Assembly (NCBI RefSeq): GCF_001021975.1 | Contig: NZ_CP009928.1 | Span: forward strand, 3,166,001 to 3,230,000 | DNA: 64,000 nt | Source of the DNA: Chryseobacterium gallinarum | GTDB lineage: Bacteria; Bacteroidota; Bacteroidia; Flavobacteriales; Weeksellaceae | Direction of reading: 5' to 3' | Shown: piece by piece, positions 44,538 through 53,533 of the stretch | Position numbering within the stretch: position 1 is the stretch's first letter | Layout: every line of letters starts with the position of its first letter | The notes under the pieces: generated by a model | Told to the model about the DNA's origin: nothing | Seen by the model: the letters and a program-made list of their open reading frames with translations, nothing else | The model's database searches: none | Made by a program: the position numbers and the translations under genes

Positions 44538-44656
44538 CACCCACTTTTTGTGGTAAAGGTCTGAGAAAGTAAAATATTAATTATTAATTACTTCCGTATT
44601 TTTCAATCACATTTGTTAAGACCGTTGAAAGAGAAGGAATACAAATTTTTTAGAAT

Positions 44657-46447
44657 ATGTCAAAAGAGACAAATTCAGCAGAATTATTATTAAACCAAAA
44701 CGTAGCACCTGAACAATTTGACTGGGATTCTTTCGAATCTGGTCTTGATGCTGATGCTAGAAAAGAGAAAAGCGATTTAGAAGAGATCTACAACGGATCA
44801 TTAAACAATTTGGACGACAATGACGTTCTTATTGGTAAAGTTGTAAGATTAACTGATAAAGAAGCTATCGTAGACATCAACTTCAAATCTGAAGGTGTTA
44901 TCTCTCTAAATGAATTCCGTTACAACCAAGGTCTTAAGGTTGGTGATGAAGTAGAAGTAATGGTTGACAAGAGAGAAGACAAAACTGGACAATTACAGTT
45001 ATCTCACAGAAAAGCCAGAACGCTTAAAGCTTGGGATAAAGTAAACGAACTTCACGAAACTGGAGAAATCGTTAACGGTTTTGTTAAATCCAGAACTAAA
45101 GGGGGGATGATCGTTGACGTTCACGGAATCGAAGCATTCTTACCTGGTTCTCAAATTGACGTTAAGCCAATTAAAGATTACGATCAGTTCGTAGGAAAAA
45201 CTATGGAGTTCAAAGTGGTGAAAATCAACCCTGAGTTCAAAAACGTAGTAGTTTCTCACAAAGCATTGATCGAAGCAGATATCGAAGGTCAGAAAAAAGA
45301 AATCATCGCTCAGCTTGAAAAAGGTCAGGTTCTTGAAGGTACTGTTAAGAACATCACTTCTTACGGGGTATTCATTGACCTAGGTGGTGTAGATGGATTA
45401 ATTCACATTACAGACCTTTCTTGGTCTAGAGTGAACCACCCATCTGAAATCCTAGAGGACGGACAAACTGTAAAAGTGGTTATCCTTGATTTCGATGATG
45501 AGAAAACAAGAATCCAGTTAGGTATGAAGCAATTAGAAGCTCATCCTTGGGATGCTCTTTCTGCTGACTTAAAAGTAGGTGACAAAGTAAAAGGAAAAGT
45601 AGTAGTTCTTGCTGACTATGGTGCATTCGTAGAAATCGCTCCAGGTGTTGAAGGATTAATCCACGTTTCTGAAATGTCTTGGTCTACTCACTTAAGATCT
45701 GCCGGAGATTTCGTAAAAGTAGGTGATGAAGTTGAAGCTGAAGTATTAACTTTAGACAGAGAAGAAAGAAAAATTTCTCTTGGTATCAAGCAATTATCTA
45801 AAGATCCATGGGAGAACATCGAAGCTAAGTATCCTGTAGGATCTCAGCATGTAGGAACTGTAAGAAACTTCACTAACTTTGGTGTATTCGTAGAGTTAGA
45901 AGAAGGTATCGACGGATTAATCTACATCTCTGATCTTTCCTGGACTAAGAAAATCAAGCACCCGTCTGAGTTCTGTGCAGTAGGTGATAAATTAGATGTT
46001 GTAGTTCTTGAATTAGATATCCAGGCTAGAAGATTATCTCTAGGTCACAAGCAATTGACTGAAAACCCATGGGATAAATTCGAAACTAAATATGCTGAAG
46101 GAACTATCCACGCTGGTAAAGCGGTAGAAGTTCACGATAAAGGAGCTTCTGTACAGTTCGAAGATGCTGAGGTTGAAGCGTTCTGCCCTTCAAGATTATT
46201 AGAGAAAGAAGATGGATCTAAAATCAAGAAAGGTGAAGAAGCTGATTTCAAAGTAATCGAATTCAACAAAGAATTCAAGAGAGTAGTAGTATCTCACACA
46301 GGTATCTTCAGAGATGAAGAGAAGAAAAACGTAAAAGAAGCTTCTTCCAGAAACGTATCTTCTTCTTCTAACAACGAAGAAAGATCTACTCTTGGAGATA
46401 TCGATGCATTAGCAGAGTTGAAAAGAAAAATGGAAGAAGGTAAATAA
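44657..46447 (+). CDS. rpsA: 30S ribosomal protein S1
   Basis: 596 residues with six S1 (OB-fold) domains in tandem, seen as repeated DxxVxGxVxxxxxxGxxVDxxGxxGxxHxSDLSW units. Recurring forms are GLIHITDLSW, GLIHVSEMSW and GLIYISDLSW. The C-terminal tail is Ser/Glu-rich (SSSSNNEERSTLGDIDALAELKRKMEEGK). S1 brings mRNA to the 30S subunit; in Bacteroidota it is important because Shine-Dalgarno sequences are scarce. Codon use is visibly biased toward a small set, as expected for a highly expressed gene. Own promoter and terminator. Confidence 0.97.
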   Translation: MSKETNSAELLLNQNVAPEQFDWDSFESGLDADARKEKSDLEEIYNGSLNNLDDNDVLIGKVVRLTDKEAIVDINFKSEGVISLNEFRYNQGLKVGDEVEVMVDKREDKTGQLQLSHRKARTLKAWDKVNELHETGEIVNGFVKSRTKGGMIVDVHGIEAFLPGSQIDVKPIKDYDQFVGKTMEFKVVKINPEFKNVVVSHKALIEADIEGQKKEIIAQLEKGQVLEGTVKNITSYGVFIDLGGVDGLIHITDLSWSRVNHPSEILEDGQTVKVVILDFDDEKTRIQLGMKQLEAHPWDALSADLKVGDKVKGKVVVLADYGAFVEIAPGVEGLIHVSEMSWSTHLRSAGDFVKVGDEVEAEVLTLDREERKISLGIKQLSKDPWENIEAKYPVGSQHVGTVRNFTNFGVFVELEEGIDGLIYISDLSWTKKIKHPSEFCAVGDKLDVVVLELDIQARRLSLGHKQLTENPWDKFETKYAEGTIHAGKAVEVHDKGASVQFEDAEVEAFCPSRLLEKEDGSKIKKGEEADFKVIEFNKEFKRVVVSHTGIFRDEEKKNVKEASSRNVSSSSNNEERSTLGDIDALAELKRKMEEGK

Positions 46448-46470
46448 TCTTTGAACCATTGATTAATATA

Positions 46471-46500
46471 GAGCCGCTCAGTTGAGCGGCTTTTTTGTTT
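46471..46500 (+). terminator. Terminator of rpsA
   Basis: AGCCGCTCA pairs perfectly with TGAGCGGCT across a GT loop, then six T's. A strong intrinsic terminator 24 bases after the stop. Confidence 0.92.
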
Positions 46501-46546
46501 TTCAGAAGTTTTTTCACTATCCACTCAAAATAAAGGAAAGATGAAT

Positions 46547-46578
46547 AACCTAACAGGTTTTTATAAACCTGTTAGGTT
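46547..46578. repeat. Perfect 14-bp inverted repeat
   Basis: AACCTAACAGGTTT, loop TTAT, then its exact complement. It lies in the spacer between rpsA and the vWA gene, beyond the rpsA terminator. It has the look of a dispersed palindromic element rather than a terminator, since no T-run follows. The rest of this spacer (46579-46797) is plain A/T-rich sequence. Confidence 0.7.
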
Positions 46579-46797
46579 TGGATTTATAATATAGCGACAG
46601 ATCAAAACGAAATCTGTTCAGAAAAGATTATCAGAAAATAATTAAAACTTAAAGGTTTCAAATAGGTGGTTTTTATTTTTTTCAGAATTACAGTAAATAT
46701 TAAATTATTAAATATTTAAAAGTTAAAATTTTAAACTAAGATCACTATTTGTTGAGAAAATATTATTTTAACAGAATTAAATTTAAAACTTTTAACT

Positions 46798-48219
46798 ATG
46801 AAAAAAACATTTTTCTTTTTCTTCATGGCATTGATGTCATGGAGTACCTTTAGTGCACAGGCTAATTATATCATTATGGTTGATAATGGAGGTTCTATGA
46901 CTAAGACAGATTATCAAGCGATGAGACGTGGTGTGATTAAGCTAATAGAACAGCTTTTAGCTTGCAATCCTGAAAACAAAGTAGCTGTAGTACAGTATGG
47001 AAACGGAATATTGGATCATGATACCGGAATATATAAGCCTTTAATTTATATTGAGTCTGATTATACCAACGATTTTTTTACCGCTCAGAATTTTGAGCGC
47101 CGTTTGGATTTTGGAGATCATTTACAGCAATCTTTAGGATTGGTCAAAAATGCAATAATGGGAATTCCGGATCCAGATATAATAAGTCCCCAAAAAACAC
47201 TAAATGGGAATAAGCCTGAAAGAGTTATTGTATTTACTGACGCAGAACGAGCTTCAGCTAGTCTTGATTCTTATCTTGTAGATCCTGTTTATGCATCAAA
47301 TTATAATTCATATGAGGCATTTGCCAATGTGATGGAGTTTAAAACGAATATTATGACGGGAAACTCAATAAGATTCACTTTGATTCATGCGAATTCAAAT
47401 AATGATGCTATTGAGGCAGCAGCAGCTATTTCGAGTCCTTTTGGACCATATTCCGGGCCACTTGAAACGATTCCTGGAGATCCAAGTAATGGTAATTCAA
47501 GGTCATATTTTAATAGAGATACTGGATTTCGTATGGCGCCTGGTGAAATTAATTATTGGAAGGATATTGCGGAAAGTATTTGTGACTCTAATAATGGAGG
47601 AACCTTAGATTTTGTTTATGAGCCAGGAGAGTGTATATATCAGCCTGGTACTATTGCCGGGCATTATTATCTTCCATCTGGTGCTACTTTACAGAGCCTT
47701 AAGGTGGATATGATCAATTTGCAAACGGGTGAAGTGTATCCTGTGGTTTCTGATCCTGTATTTGAGGCAGGAAACTATTTCAAGATTCATTTCTATTCTT
47801 CTTACAGTTTTGCCGAGGCAATAAATGCAGGCTCAACAGGTTGGCACAAGCTTAGGGTAAAAATGAATTCAAATGCGTCTACCCATACGGTGTATAGCTG
47901 GAATAAATATCCGTATTTTGACTTTGATATTGATATGAGTTGTCCACAGCCTGTAAGTTTTAAGTCTTCAGTAACGGAAAAGGCTTTCCGGCTGACTCCA
48001 AATCCTACTATTGGTTTGTTTAAATTAATGATGAACAAAGAAATGAAATCGGGAACATTGGAGATCAGAGATCTCGTTGGAAATACAGTATATAATAAAG
48101 TACTTCGTGGAGAAAAAGAAATAGTGATAGATCTGAGCTCCCGCAAAGAAGGAATTTATATCGTTAATGTAACAACAGATAAAAATGAAACTTACTCAGA
48201 AAAAATAATAAAACAATAA
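46798..48219 (+). CDS. Secreted vWA-domain protein with T9SS type A tail
   Basis: 473 residues. Signal peptide 1-20 (…WSTFSAQ) followed immediately by a von Willebrand A domain (YIIMVDNGGSMTKTDYQAMRRGVIKLI; the DNGGS is a DxGxS-type MIDAS variant, and VIVFTDAERAS supplies the later metal ligand region). A beta-rich region follows, then a C-terminal T9SS type A domain (FRLTPNPTIGLFKLMM… GIYIVNV). Likely a secreted or surface adhesion-type protein. No partner genes; unknown ligand. Confidence 0.85.
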   Translation: MKKTFFFFFMALMSWSTFSAQANYIIMVDNGGSMTKTDYQAMRRGVIKLIEQLLACNPENKVAVVQYGNGILDHDTGIYKPLIYIESDYTNDFFTAQNFERRLDFGDHLQQSLGLVKNAIMGIPDPDIISPQKTLNGNKPERVIVFTDAERASASLDSYLVDPVYASNYNSYEAFANVMEFKTNIMTGNSIRFTLIHANSNNDAIEAAAAISSPFGPYSGPLETIPGDPSNGNSRSYFNRDTGFRMAPGEINYWKDIAESICDSNNGGTLDFVYEPGECIYQPGTIAGHYYLPSGATLQSLKVDMINLQTGEVYPVVSDPVFEAGNYFKIHFYSSYSFAEAINAGSTGWHKLRVKMNSNASTHTVYSWNKYPYFDFDIDMSCPQPVSFKSSVTEKAFRLTPNPTIGLFKLMMNKEMKSGTLEIRDLVGNTVYNKVLRGEKEIVIDLSSRKEGIYIVNVTTDKNETYSEKIIKQ

Positions 48220-48230
48220 GGAAGTGTATA

Positions 48231-48263
48231 AATCGCCGCAAGCAAAACTTGTGGCAATTTTAT
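48231..48263 (+). terminator. Terminator after the vWA gene
   Basis: AAATCGCCGCAAG…CTTGTGGCAATTT imperfect stem (one G-T pair, one mismatch) around CAAAA, followed by TTATTT. Confidence 0.6.
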
Positions 48264-48308
48264 TTATCTATCATCATAATGTTTCAGACAGTTTTAATTT
48301 ATATATTG

Positions 48309-48316
48309 TAACTTTG
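48309..48316 (+). promoter_or_regulatory. Candidate -7 box for the EamA transporter
   Basis: TAACTTTG matches TAnnTTTG, 17 bases before the start codon. The -33 region is not convincing. Confidence 0.45.
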
Positions 48317-48333
48317 CAGGCTGAAAAAAAATT

Positions 48334-49320
48334 ATGAAGAAGAAAAATATACTAAAAGGTGTTTTATTTGTCGGGATTGGAGCTAGTATATATGGTATGT
48401 TGGCCACATTTGTTAAAATGGCTTACCATGACGGTTTTACAACTTCAGAGGTAACCACATCCCAGTTTGTGTTAGGTTTAGCAGGACTTTTAATCCTGAA
48501 TTTAATACAAACCGCAACCACAAAACAAAAACTATCATTACCAAGTTCCAGGGAAGTCAGAATGTTGATGCTTGCAGGGACTTCATTGGGAGGAACAAGT
48601 TTATTCTATTACATCGCTGTTCAGTACATCAATGTTTCCATTGCTATTGTATTGCTGATGCAGTCGGTATGGTTCAGTGTGGTGGTGGAAAGTATTCTGA
48701 CCAAAAAATTACCCAATGCCAGAAAAGTAATTTCTGTAATTATTGTATTATTGGGAACAGTATTGGCTACAAACCTCATCAATATGGAAATAGAGCTGGA
48801 TTGGCACGGAGTCTTCTGGGGATTGATGGCTGCCGCTTCCTATACATTAACGATGTTTACTTCCAATACAATAGCGACACATTTACCTGTTTTCAGAAAA
48901 AGTTTTATCATGCTGGCAGGAGGATCTGTAGTTGTTTTTTCATTCCTTTTCTTTGCCCAGATAGGACCTATGCATTTTGAGGGATTGAAATCATTGTATC
49001 TGAATTTTACAGAAAATACAGAACACATTCATCCTTTTAATTATTCGATTTTCTGGACCTATGGAATTATTTTAGCTTTGTTTGGAACTATTATTCCTCC
49101 GGTTCTGTTCAATATCGGTTTCCCGAATGCGGGCTTAGGATTGGGAAGTATTGTTTCTTCTCTGGAACTTCCGGTTTCCGTAACCATGGCCTTCGTTTTG
49201 TTGGGCGAAAAAGTCTTTTTAATACAATGGGTGGGGATCATTTTGATTCTTTTTGCTATTGTTTTAATGAACCTGCCTTCAAAGAAAGAAAAAGAAGTCC
49301 AAATGGCAGAATTATCTTAA
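48334..49320 (+). CDS. EamA/DMT family transporter
   Basis: 328 residues with ten membrane helices in two EamA repeats; the second ends in the usual GLGSIVSSLELPVSVTMAFVLLGEKVFLIQWVGIILILFAIV. Drug/metabolite transporter superfamily; exports or imports small metabolites, substrate not predictable. Monocistronic; followed by repeat copy C and a terminator. Confidence 0.88.
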   Translation: MKKKNILKGVLFVGIGASIYGMLATFVKMAYHDGFTTSEVTTSQFVLGLAGLLILNLIQTATTKQKLSLPSSREVRMLMLAGTSLGGTSLFYYIAVQYINVSIAIVLLMQSVWFSVVVESILTKKLPNARKVISVIIVLLGTVLATNLINMEIELDWHGVFWGLMAAASYTLTMFTSNTIATHLPVFRKSFIMLAGGSVVVFSFLFFAQIGPMHFEGLKSLYLNFTENTEHIHPFNYSIFWTYGIILALFGTIIPPVLFNIGFPNAGLGLGSIVSSLELPVSVTMAFVLLGEKVFLIQWVGIILILFAIVLMNLPSKKEKEVQMAELS

Positions 49321-49362
49321 AAAAGTAATATTTTAACATCAGTTCGGGATAAGGATTTCTGA

Positions 49363-49545
49363 CTTAATCAGATTTGAAGCTGGGGAGATGGAAGATGAGA
49401 AATCATGGAGGCTATAAAGAATAACCATTGATTATTTTCTTTACAATAAAATGAATGATGTCGTTGACTGCCAGTCATTATAACTGAAAGTAACTTCCAG
49501 CCTCTTTCTTCCAGCCTTTTATACCTAATTTTCTTATCGGAACTC
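49363..49545 (-). repeat. Dispersed intergenic repeat, copy C
   Basis: Reverse-complement homologue of copy B (37034-37210), aligning over about 180 bp with small indels; also related to copy A. It occupies the spacer between the EamA gene and its terminator, as copy B does behind the metalloprotease gene. Confidence 0.8.
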
Positions 49546-49571
49546 AAGTTAATATTTAATTAAAAAATAAC

Positions 49572-49602
49572 AGTTGAAAACCGTTCCTTTTGGAGCGGTT
49601 TT
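49572..49602 (+). terminator. Terminator downstream of repeat copy C
   Basis: AAAACCGTTCC/GGAGCGGTTTT hairpin (one T-G pair) with a TTTT loop, followed by seven T's. Confidence 0.75.
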
Positions 49603-49632
49603 TTTAATTTTAAACAACTAAAATAAATTCTC

Positions 49633-50628
49633 ATGAAATATTTCAGAAATGCAGTAATGGCTATCATGTTTATGGCAGGTACCGGTTTTATCTCTGCGCA
49701 GATACGACCCCTGGACGCCTTATTATCAGACTATCAATATCCCTATGAGGTTCATTTTATCACATTGAAATCTCAGGATAACGATTTGAAAATGGCTTAT
49801 ATGGATGTGAAACCTCAGAAAAGTAACGGAAAAACGATGATGCTTCTTCATGGGAAGAACTTTAACGGAGCTTATTGGGAAAGGACGGCCAGAGATTTAG
49901 CTTCAAAAGGTTTTCGGGTTATTATTCCTGATCAGATAGGATTTGGGAAATCATCCAAACCTCACAGCTATCAGTTTTCTTTTTCCCAGTTGGCAGAAAA
50001 TACAAAAGCTATTCTGGATGAACTGAAGATTGATAAAACTATTGTTTTAGGACATTCCATGGGTGGAATGGTGGCAACGAGATTTACTTTACTTTATCCG
50101 GATAAAGTAGAAAAGCTGATCCTGGAAAACCCGATAGGATTGGAAGATTATAAAACTTTTGCATCCTATCAGACTATCGACCAGGCCTACCAGTCGGAGC
50201 TTAAAAACACTGCGGAAACATACAAAAATTATCAGCTGAAATTCTATTATGATAACAAGTGGAAAGAAGAATACCAGCCATGGCTGGATCTTATTGCAGG
50301 ATGGACTCTCCATAAGGATTATCCCAAAGTGGCTTGGGATGCGGCCCTGACTTCTGATATGATTTACAATCAGCCTGTCTGCTATGAATTTAAAAACATA
50401 AAAGTACCTACCTTACTGATTATCGGAACCAGGGACCGGACAGCAATTGGTAAAGACAGGGCACCAAAAGAACTTCAGCCGAAAATGGGGCAGTACCAGG
50501 AGCTGGGAAAGAAAACCCAACAGGAGATCCCGGGATCAAAGCTGGTAGAACTTGAAAATGTAGGGCATCTGCCTCATATTGAAGTCTATCCGAAGTTTTT
50601 TGAAACATTATATGACTTTATAAAATAG
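49633..50628 (+). CDS. Exported alpha/beta hydrolase
   Basis: 331 residues with signal peptide (…MAGTGFISAQ). Alpha/beta hydrolase fold: oxyanion segment LLHGKNFNGAYW, nucleophile elbow GHSMGG (Ser about 140), acid in GTRDRTA (about 264-270) and catalytic His in GHLPH (about 314). Periplasmic or secreted esterase/hydrolase of unknown substrate. Monocistronic. Confidence 0.9.
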   Translation: MKYFRNAVMAIMFMAGTGFISAQIRPLDALLSDYQYPYEVHFITLKSQDNDLKMAYMDVKPQKSNGKTMMLLHGKNFNGAYWERTARDLASKGFRVIIPDQIGFGKSSKPHSYQFSFSQLAENTKAILDELKIDKTIVLGHSMGGMVATRFTLLYPDKVEKLILENPIGLEDYKTFASYQTIDQAYQSELKNTAETYKNYQLKFYYDNKWKEEYQPWLDLIAGWTLHKDYPKVAWDAALTSDMIYNQPVCYEFKNIKVPTLLIIGTRDRTAIGKDRAPKELQPKMGQYQELGKKTQQEIPGSKLVELENVGHLPHIEVYPKFFETLYDFIK

Positions 50629-50650
50629 AGTTTTATAAGCTGGGCTTGGA

Positions 50651-50684
50651 AGAAGGAAGCCGGAGATACCTCCGGCTTCCTTCT
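50651..50684. terminator. Bidirectional hairpin between hydrolase and MFS genes
   Basis: A perfect 15-bp stem, AGAAGGAAGCCGGAG with its complement, loop ATAC, midway between two convergent genes. There is no T-run, so its strength as an intrinsic terminator is uncertain. The GGAAGCCGG words resemble those at the ends of the dispersed repeat family. Confidence 0.6.
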
Positions 50685-50716
50685 AAGGTAAAGGCAAATG
50701 ATTATTCCAAATGCAC

Positions 50717-51850
50717 TCATTCTCTAAACATCAATATGGTAAGAACTCCAATTCCTGAGAAGATCAGGCAGGAAATTCCCAGATTTTGAATAAATCCTAT
50801 ACTGATCAATCCTGATCCTATCATTGTATAATAAATGAGCCCCAGTAAAGCTCCTGCACTTCCCGTTTCCTTTTTATATTGTATGAGTGCGGTACTTAAA
50901 ATATTAGGAATAGCAATACTGAAAGCCATCACAATAAAGAAATAAGGAATTATAAAAAAGATCCCTTTTCCTGTTAAAACCCAGACAAAAATGGAAGCAG
51001 TAAAAGCTCCCAGCGTACTCATTTTTACCAGAGATGATGACGGGACGTTTTTTAATAGAAGATACCTGTTAAGCTGTGCTCCTGCAAATGTACCTGCTGC
51101 CAACACAAAACTACTATACCCGAACGCGTAGGATGAGTATTGCTGTTCTTTAAAAATAAAAGGTGCCAGTGAATAATAGGAAAAGAGTAAAACATTAAAA
51201 ACCATGATCAATAAACAGGATCTGATGATTGTATGATCCCTGAGCATCCGTTTTAACAAACCGGCCAGTGTTTTCATACTGATCTCTTTCTGAGTATAAT
51301 GGGTTTCTGAAATCCTTTTTCCGGACAGGATATAAAATAAAACAGCCAAGAGAAACAGACTTATAAATACACCCTGATATCCTGTGACAGCAGCCAGTAC
51401 AGAACCCGTAAGCATACCGATAACCGGGCTGATGGATAACCCGATTCCTATCCATGAAAATACCTTGCTGATGCTTCCTTTATCATAGGTATCCCGCAAA
51501 ATGGTTTGGGTTACAATAGATCCTACGGAAATTCCAAATGCAGAAACTACCCTCGCAGCAAGAAGAATAGTGAAGTCAGGTGCAAGTATAGCAGTAATGC
51601 TGCCGGTCCCGTAAGTAAGAAGTCCGTACTGAAGGGCTTTTTTTCTTCCGATCCGGTCGCATTGTATTCCCCAGAAAGCTACTCCTGCTGCAAATGCTAT
51701 GAAGTATAGGCTTATCGTAAGCGTTGCAGATCCTTCATTCACCTGGAAAACTTTTTGTATCATGGGTAAAACAGGACTGTAAATGGTTTCTGCAAACTGA
51801 GGAAGCATTACCAGTAAGGTCATAAGCCAAAGCGGATTGTTTTTTTTCAT
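50717..51850 (-). CDS. MFS multidrug exporter (Bcr/CflA-like)
   Basis: 377 residues from ATG 51850 (a TTG at 51865 is the alternative). Twelve membrane helices; motif A as GIQCDRIGRKKAL after helix 2, and an IYSPVLPMIQKVF start typical of the Bcr/CflA group of drug:H+ antiporters. Divergent from an AraC-type gene with about 80 bases between them, the usual arrangement for a regulator that controls its neighbour exporter. Confidence 0.9.
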   Translation of the reverse strand: MKKNNPLWLMTLLVMLPQFAETIYSPVLPMIQKVFQVNEGSATLTISLYFIAFAAGVAFWGIQCDRIGRKKALQYGLLTYGTGSITAILAPDFTILLAARVVSAFGISVGSIVTQTILRDTYDKGSISKVFSWIGIGLSISPVIGMLTGSVLAAVTGYQGVFISLFLLAVLFYILSGKRISETHYTQKEISMKTLAGLLKRMLRDHTIIRSCLLIMVFNVLLFSYYSLAPFIFKEQQYSSYAFGYSSFVLAAGTFAGAQLNRYLLLKNVPSSSLVKMSTLGAFTASIFVWVLTGKGIFFIIPYFFIVMAFSIAIPNILSTALIQYKKETGSAGALLGLIYYTMIGSGLISIGFIQNLGISCLIFSGIGVLTILMFRE

Positions 51851-51928
51851 TCTTTTTTCTTGCAAAGTTTCTAAAATTTCGATGTATATTTATAATGATA
51901 TAAAAACAAAAAACATCAAAAATAGGAC

Positions 51929-52711
51929 ATGGCTTTACTTCATCAAAATGAAGAATTTGATGCAGATGCATATAAGGAAAAAGTTATAGGAATAGCCTCA
52001 GATATGGTGATGCATGATTCAGGATCCCATTTTCATACCACGAAGGCACAGCTGTTGTATGCTCCATCAGGTTGTATGACGGTTACCACTTCCGGGCGGC
52101 AGTTTGTTTTACCACCGTTCAGGATGCTGTGGATTCCTCCAAACGAAGTTCACCGGGTGAATTTCAGGAATATTGTATCCTATAGGTCCATTTATTTCGA
52201 TGCTGATTATGCTGTAGAATATATGGGTTCGTATCTTAAAGTGTTGCATGTAAATGCTTTACTTAAGGAAATTATTGAAAGGGTATGTTTCTGGGAATGG
52301 CTTCCTCCTGACAGCGCCCAGGAGAACCTTTTGAGCGTTTTCTGGGATGAAATCAGCAGGGCTCCTGAAGAAAAGCTGGAATTGAAAATGCCTGAAGACA
52401 GACGTGTTAAAAAGTTGGTAGAAGAATGGACGCAACGTTTGTCCGTACCACCGATGCTGAAAACCCTGGCGAAGGATACTGGAACTGGTGAAAAAACAAT
52501 CACCCGGCTATTTAAGAAAGAAACCGGCTTATCTTATCAGGAATGGCGGCAGCAGTGGCGCCTTCAGAGGTCTATTGAACTTCTGGTAGAAGGAAATTCA
52601 ATAGGAGAGGTGTCCTATATTTTAAATTTTTCTTCCGATAGTGCTTTTATTGATTTTTTTAAAAAACATACCGGGTCAACGCCTTTGCAGTATCTCATGA
52701 AAAATGCATAA
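51929..52711 (+). CDS. AraC family transcriptional regulator
   Basis: 260 residues. N-terminal cupin-like sensor domain (HDSGSHFHTTKAQLLYAPSGCMTV…PPFRMLWIPPNEVHRV) and a C-terminal double helix-turn-helix (LAKDTGTGEKTITRLFKKETGLSYQEWRQQWRLQRSIELL … VSYILNFSSDSAFIDFFKKHTGSTPLQYL). Probably controls the divergent MFS exporter gene; the effector is unknown. Confidence 0.92.
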   Translation: MALLHQNEEFDADAYKEKVIGIASDMVMHDSGSHFHTTKAQLLYAPSGCMTVTTSGRQFVLPPFRMLWIPPNEVHRVNFRNIVSYRSIYFDADYAVEYMGSYLKVLHVNALLKEIIERVCFWEWLPPDSAQENLLSVFWDEISRAPEEKLELKMPEDRRVKKLVEEWTQRLSVPPMLKTLAKDTGTGEKTITRLFKKETGLSYQEWRQQWRLQRSIELLVEGNSIGEVSYILNFSSDSAFIDFFKKHTGSTPLQYLMKNA

Positions 52712-52828
52712 TAACTGTGTTCTTCCAGCTCTCCGGATTCACAGATATTGGCAACCTCAAAACGCAATCTATTTTTAAAACTTAATGCCATTACAACATC
52801 CATTACTACTCTTGCAGCAGCCTATAAG

Positions 52829-52865
52829 AAAAGAGGCTGTCTACATATGTAAACAGCCTCTTTTT
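52829..52865. terminator. Bidirectional terminator between the AraC gene and rplS
   Basis: AAAAGAGGCTGT and ACAGCCTCTTTTT form a perfect 12-bp stem with A's and T's on the two flanks, between convergent genes. Confidence 0.9.
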
Positions 52866-52884
52866 GCATTTATTGTTGTCTGAA

Positions 52885-53241
52885 TTATTTCTTCTTGTAA
52901 GCAGCGTCCTTAATTCTCGCTTTTTTACCTCTAAGGTCTCTGAAGTAGTAGATTCTAGCTCTTCTAACTCTACCTTTTCTGTCAACTTCGATTTTTTGAA
53001 GCGCAGGCATGTTGATAGGGAATACTCTTTCTACACCTACATCACCACTCATTTTTCTGATGGTGAAAGTTTTTGTAGAACCAGTACCTCTTAATTGGAT
53101 AACTGTTCCTTTGAAGAACTGAGTTCTTGTCTTTTGTCCTTCTTTAATTTCGTAATACACAGTAATTGTATCACCTGCTTTGAATTCAGGGAATTCTTTT
53201 TTCGCAATGTACTTGTCTTGTACGTACTTTAATAAATCCAT
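52885..53241 (-). CDS. rplS: 50S ribosomal protein L19
   Basis: 118 residues; signature regions FKAGDTITVYYEIKEGQKTRTQFFKGTVI, TFTIRKMSGDVGVERVFPI and RRARIYYFRDLRGKKARI are all present. Sits at the 30S-50S interface. It stands alone here, not in the rpsP-rimM-trmD-rplS operon of many bacteria. It has its own strong promoter. Confidence 0.97.
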   Translation of the reverse strand: MDLLKYVQDKYIAKKEFPEFKAGDTITVYYEIKEGQKTRTQFFKGTVIQLRGTGSTKTFTIRKMSGDVGVERVFPINMPALQKIEVDRKGRVRRARIYYFRDLRGKKARIKDAAYKKK

Positions 53242-53310
53242 TATTAATAAAATAAAATGTTAAAGCTAAGCAACTTACACGTTTTTCGTCAGAGGTTGAA
53301 TAACAGGTTG

Positions 53311-53342
53311 CAAATGTACAAAATTGTTTTTGAATATACCAA
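53311..53342 (-). promoter_or_regulatory. Promoter of rplS
   Basis: On the minus strand TTG, 21-base spacer, TACATTTG: consensus Bacteroidota promoter. It implies a leader of about 65 bases. Confidence 0.75.
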
Positions 53343-53533
53343 ATAATTAATGTGCTAAAAACTATAATTTTTTCATTTTGATTTTGCTAAAAAATTAACA
53401 GTTTCTTTAAGATTCCATCAGACTGAGTTTATATGAGACATCTACTTTTACCCGATGTGAAAAATCGAGATGTGGATTTTAAGTTATTGATTTACAGATT
53501 AAAAAATATATGTTATTTTAAAATTAAGCTATT

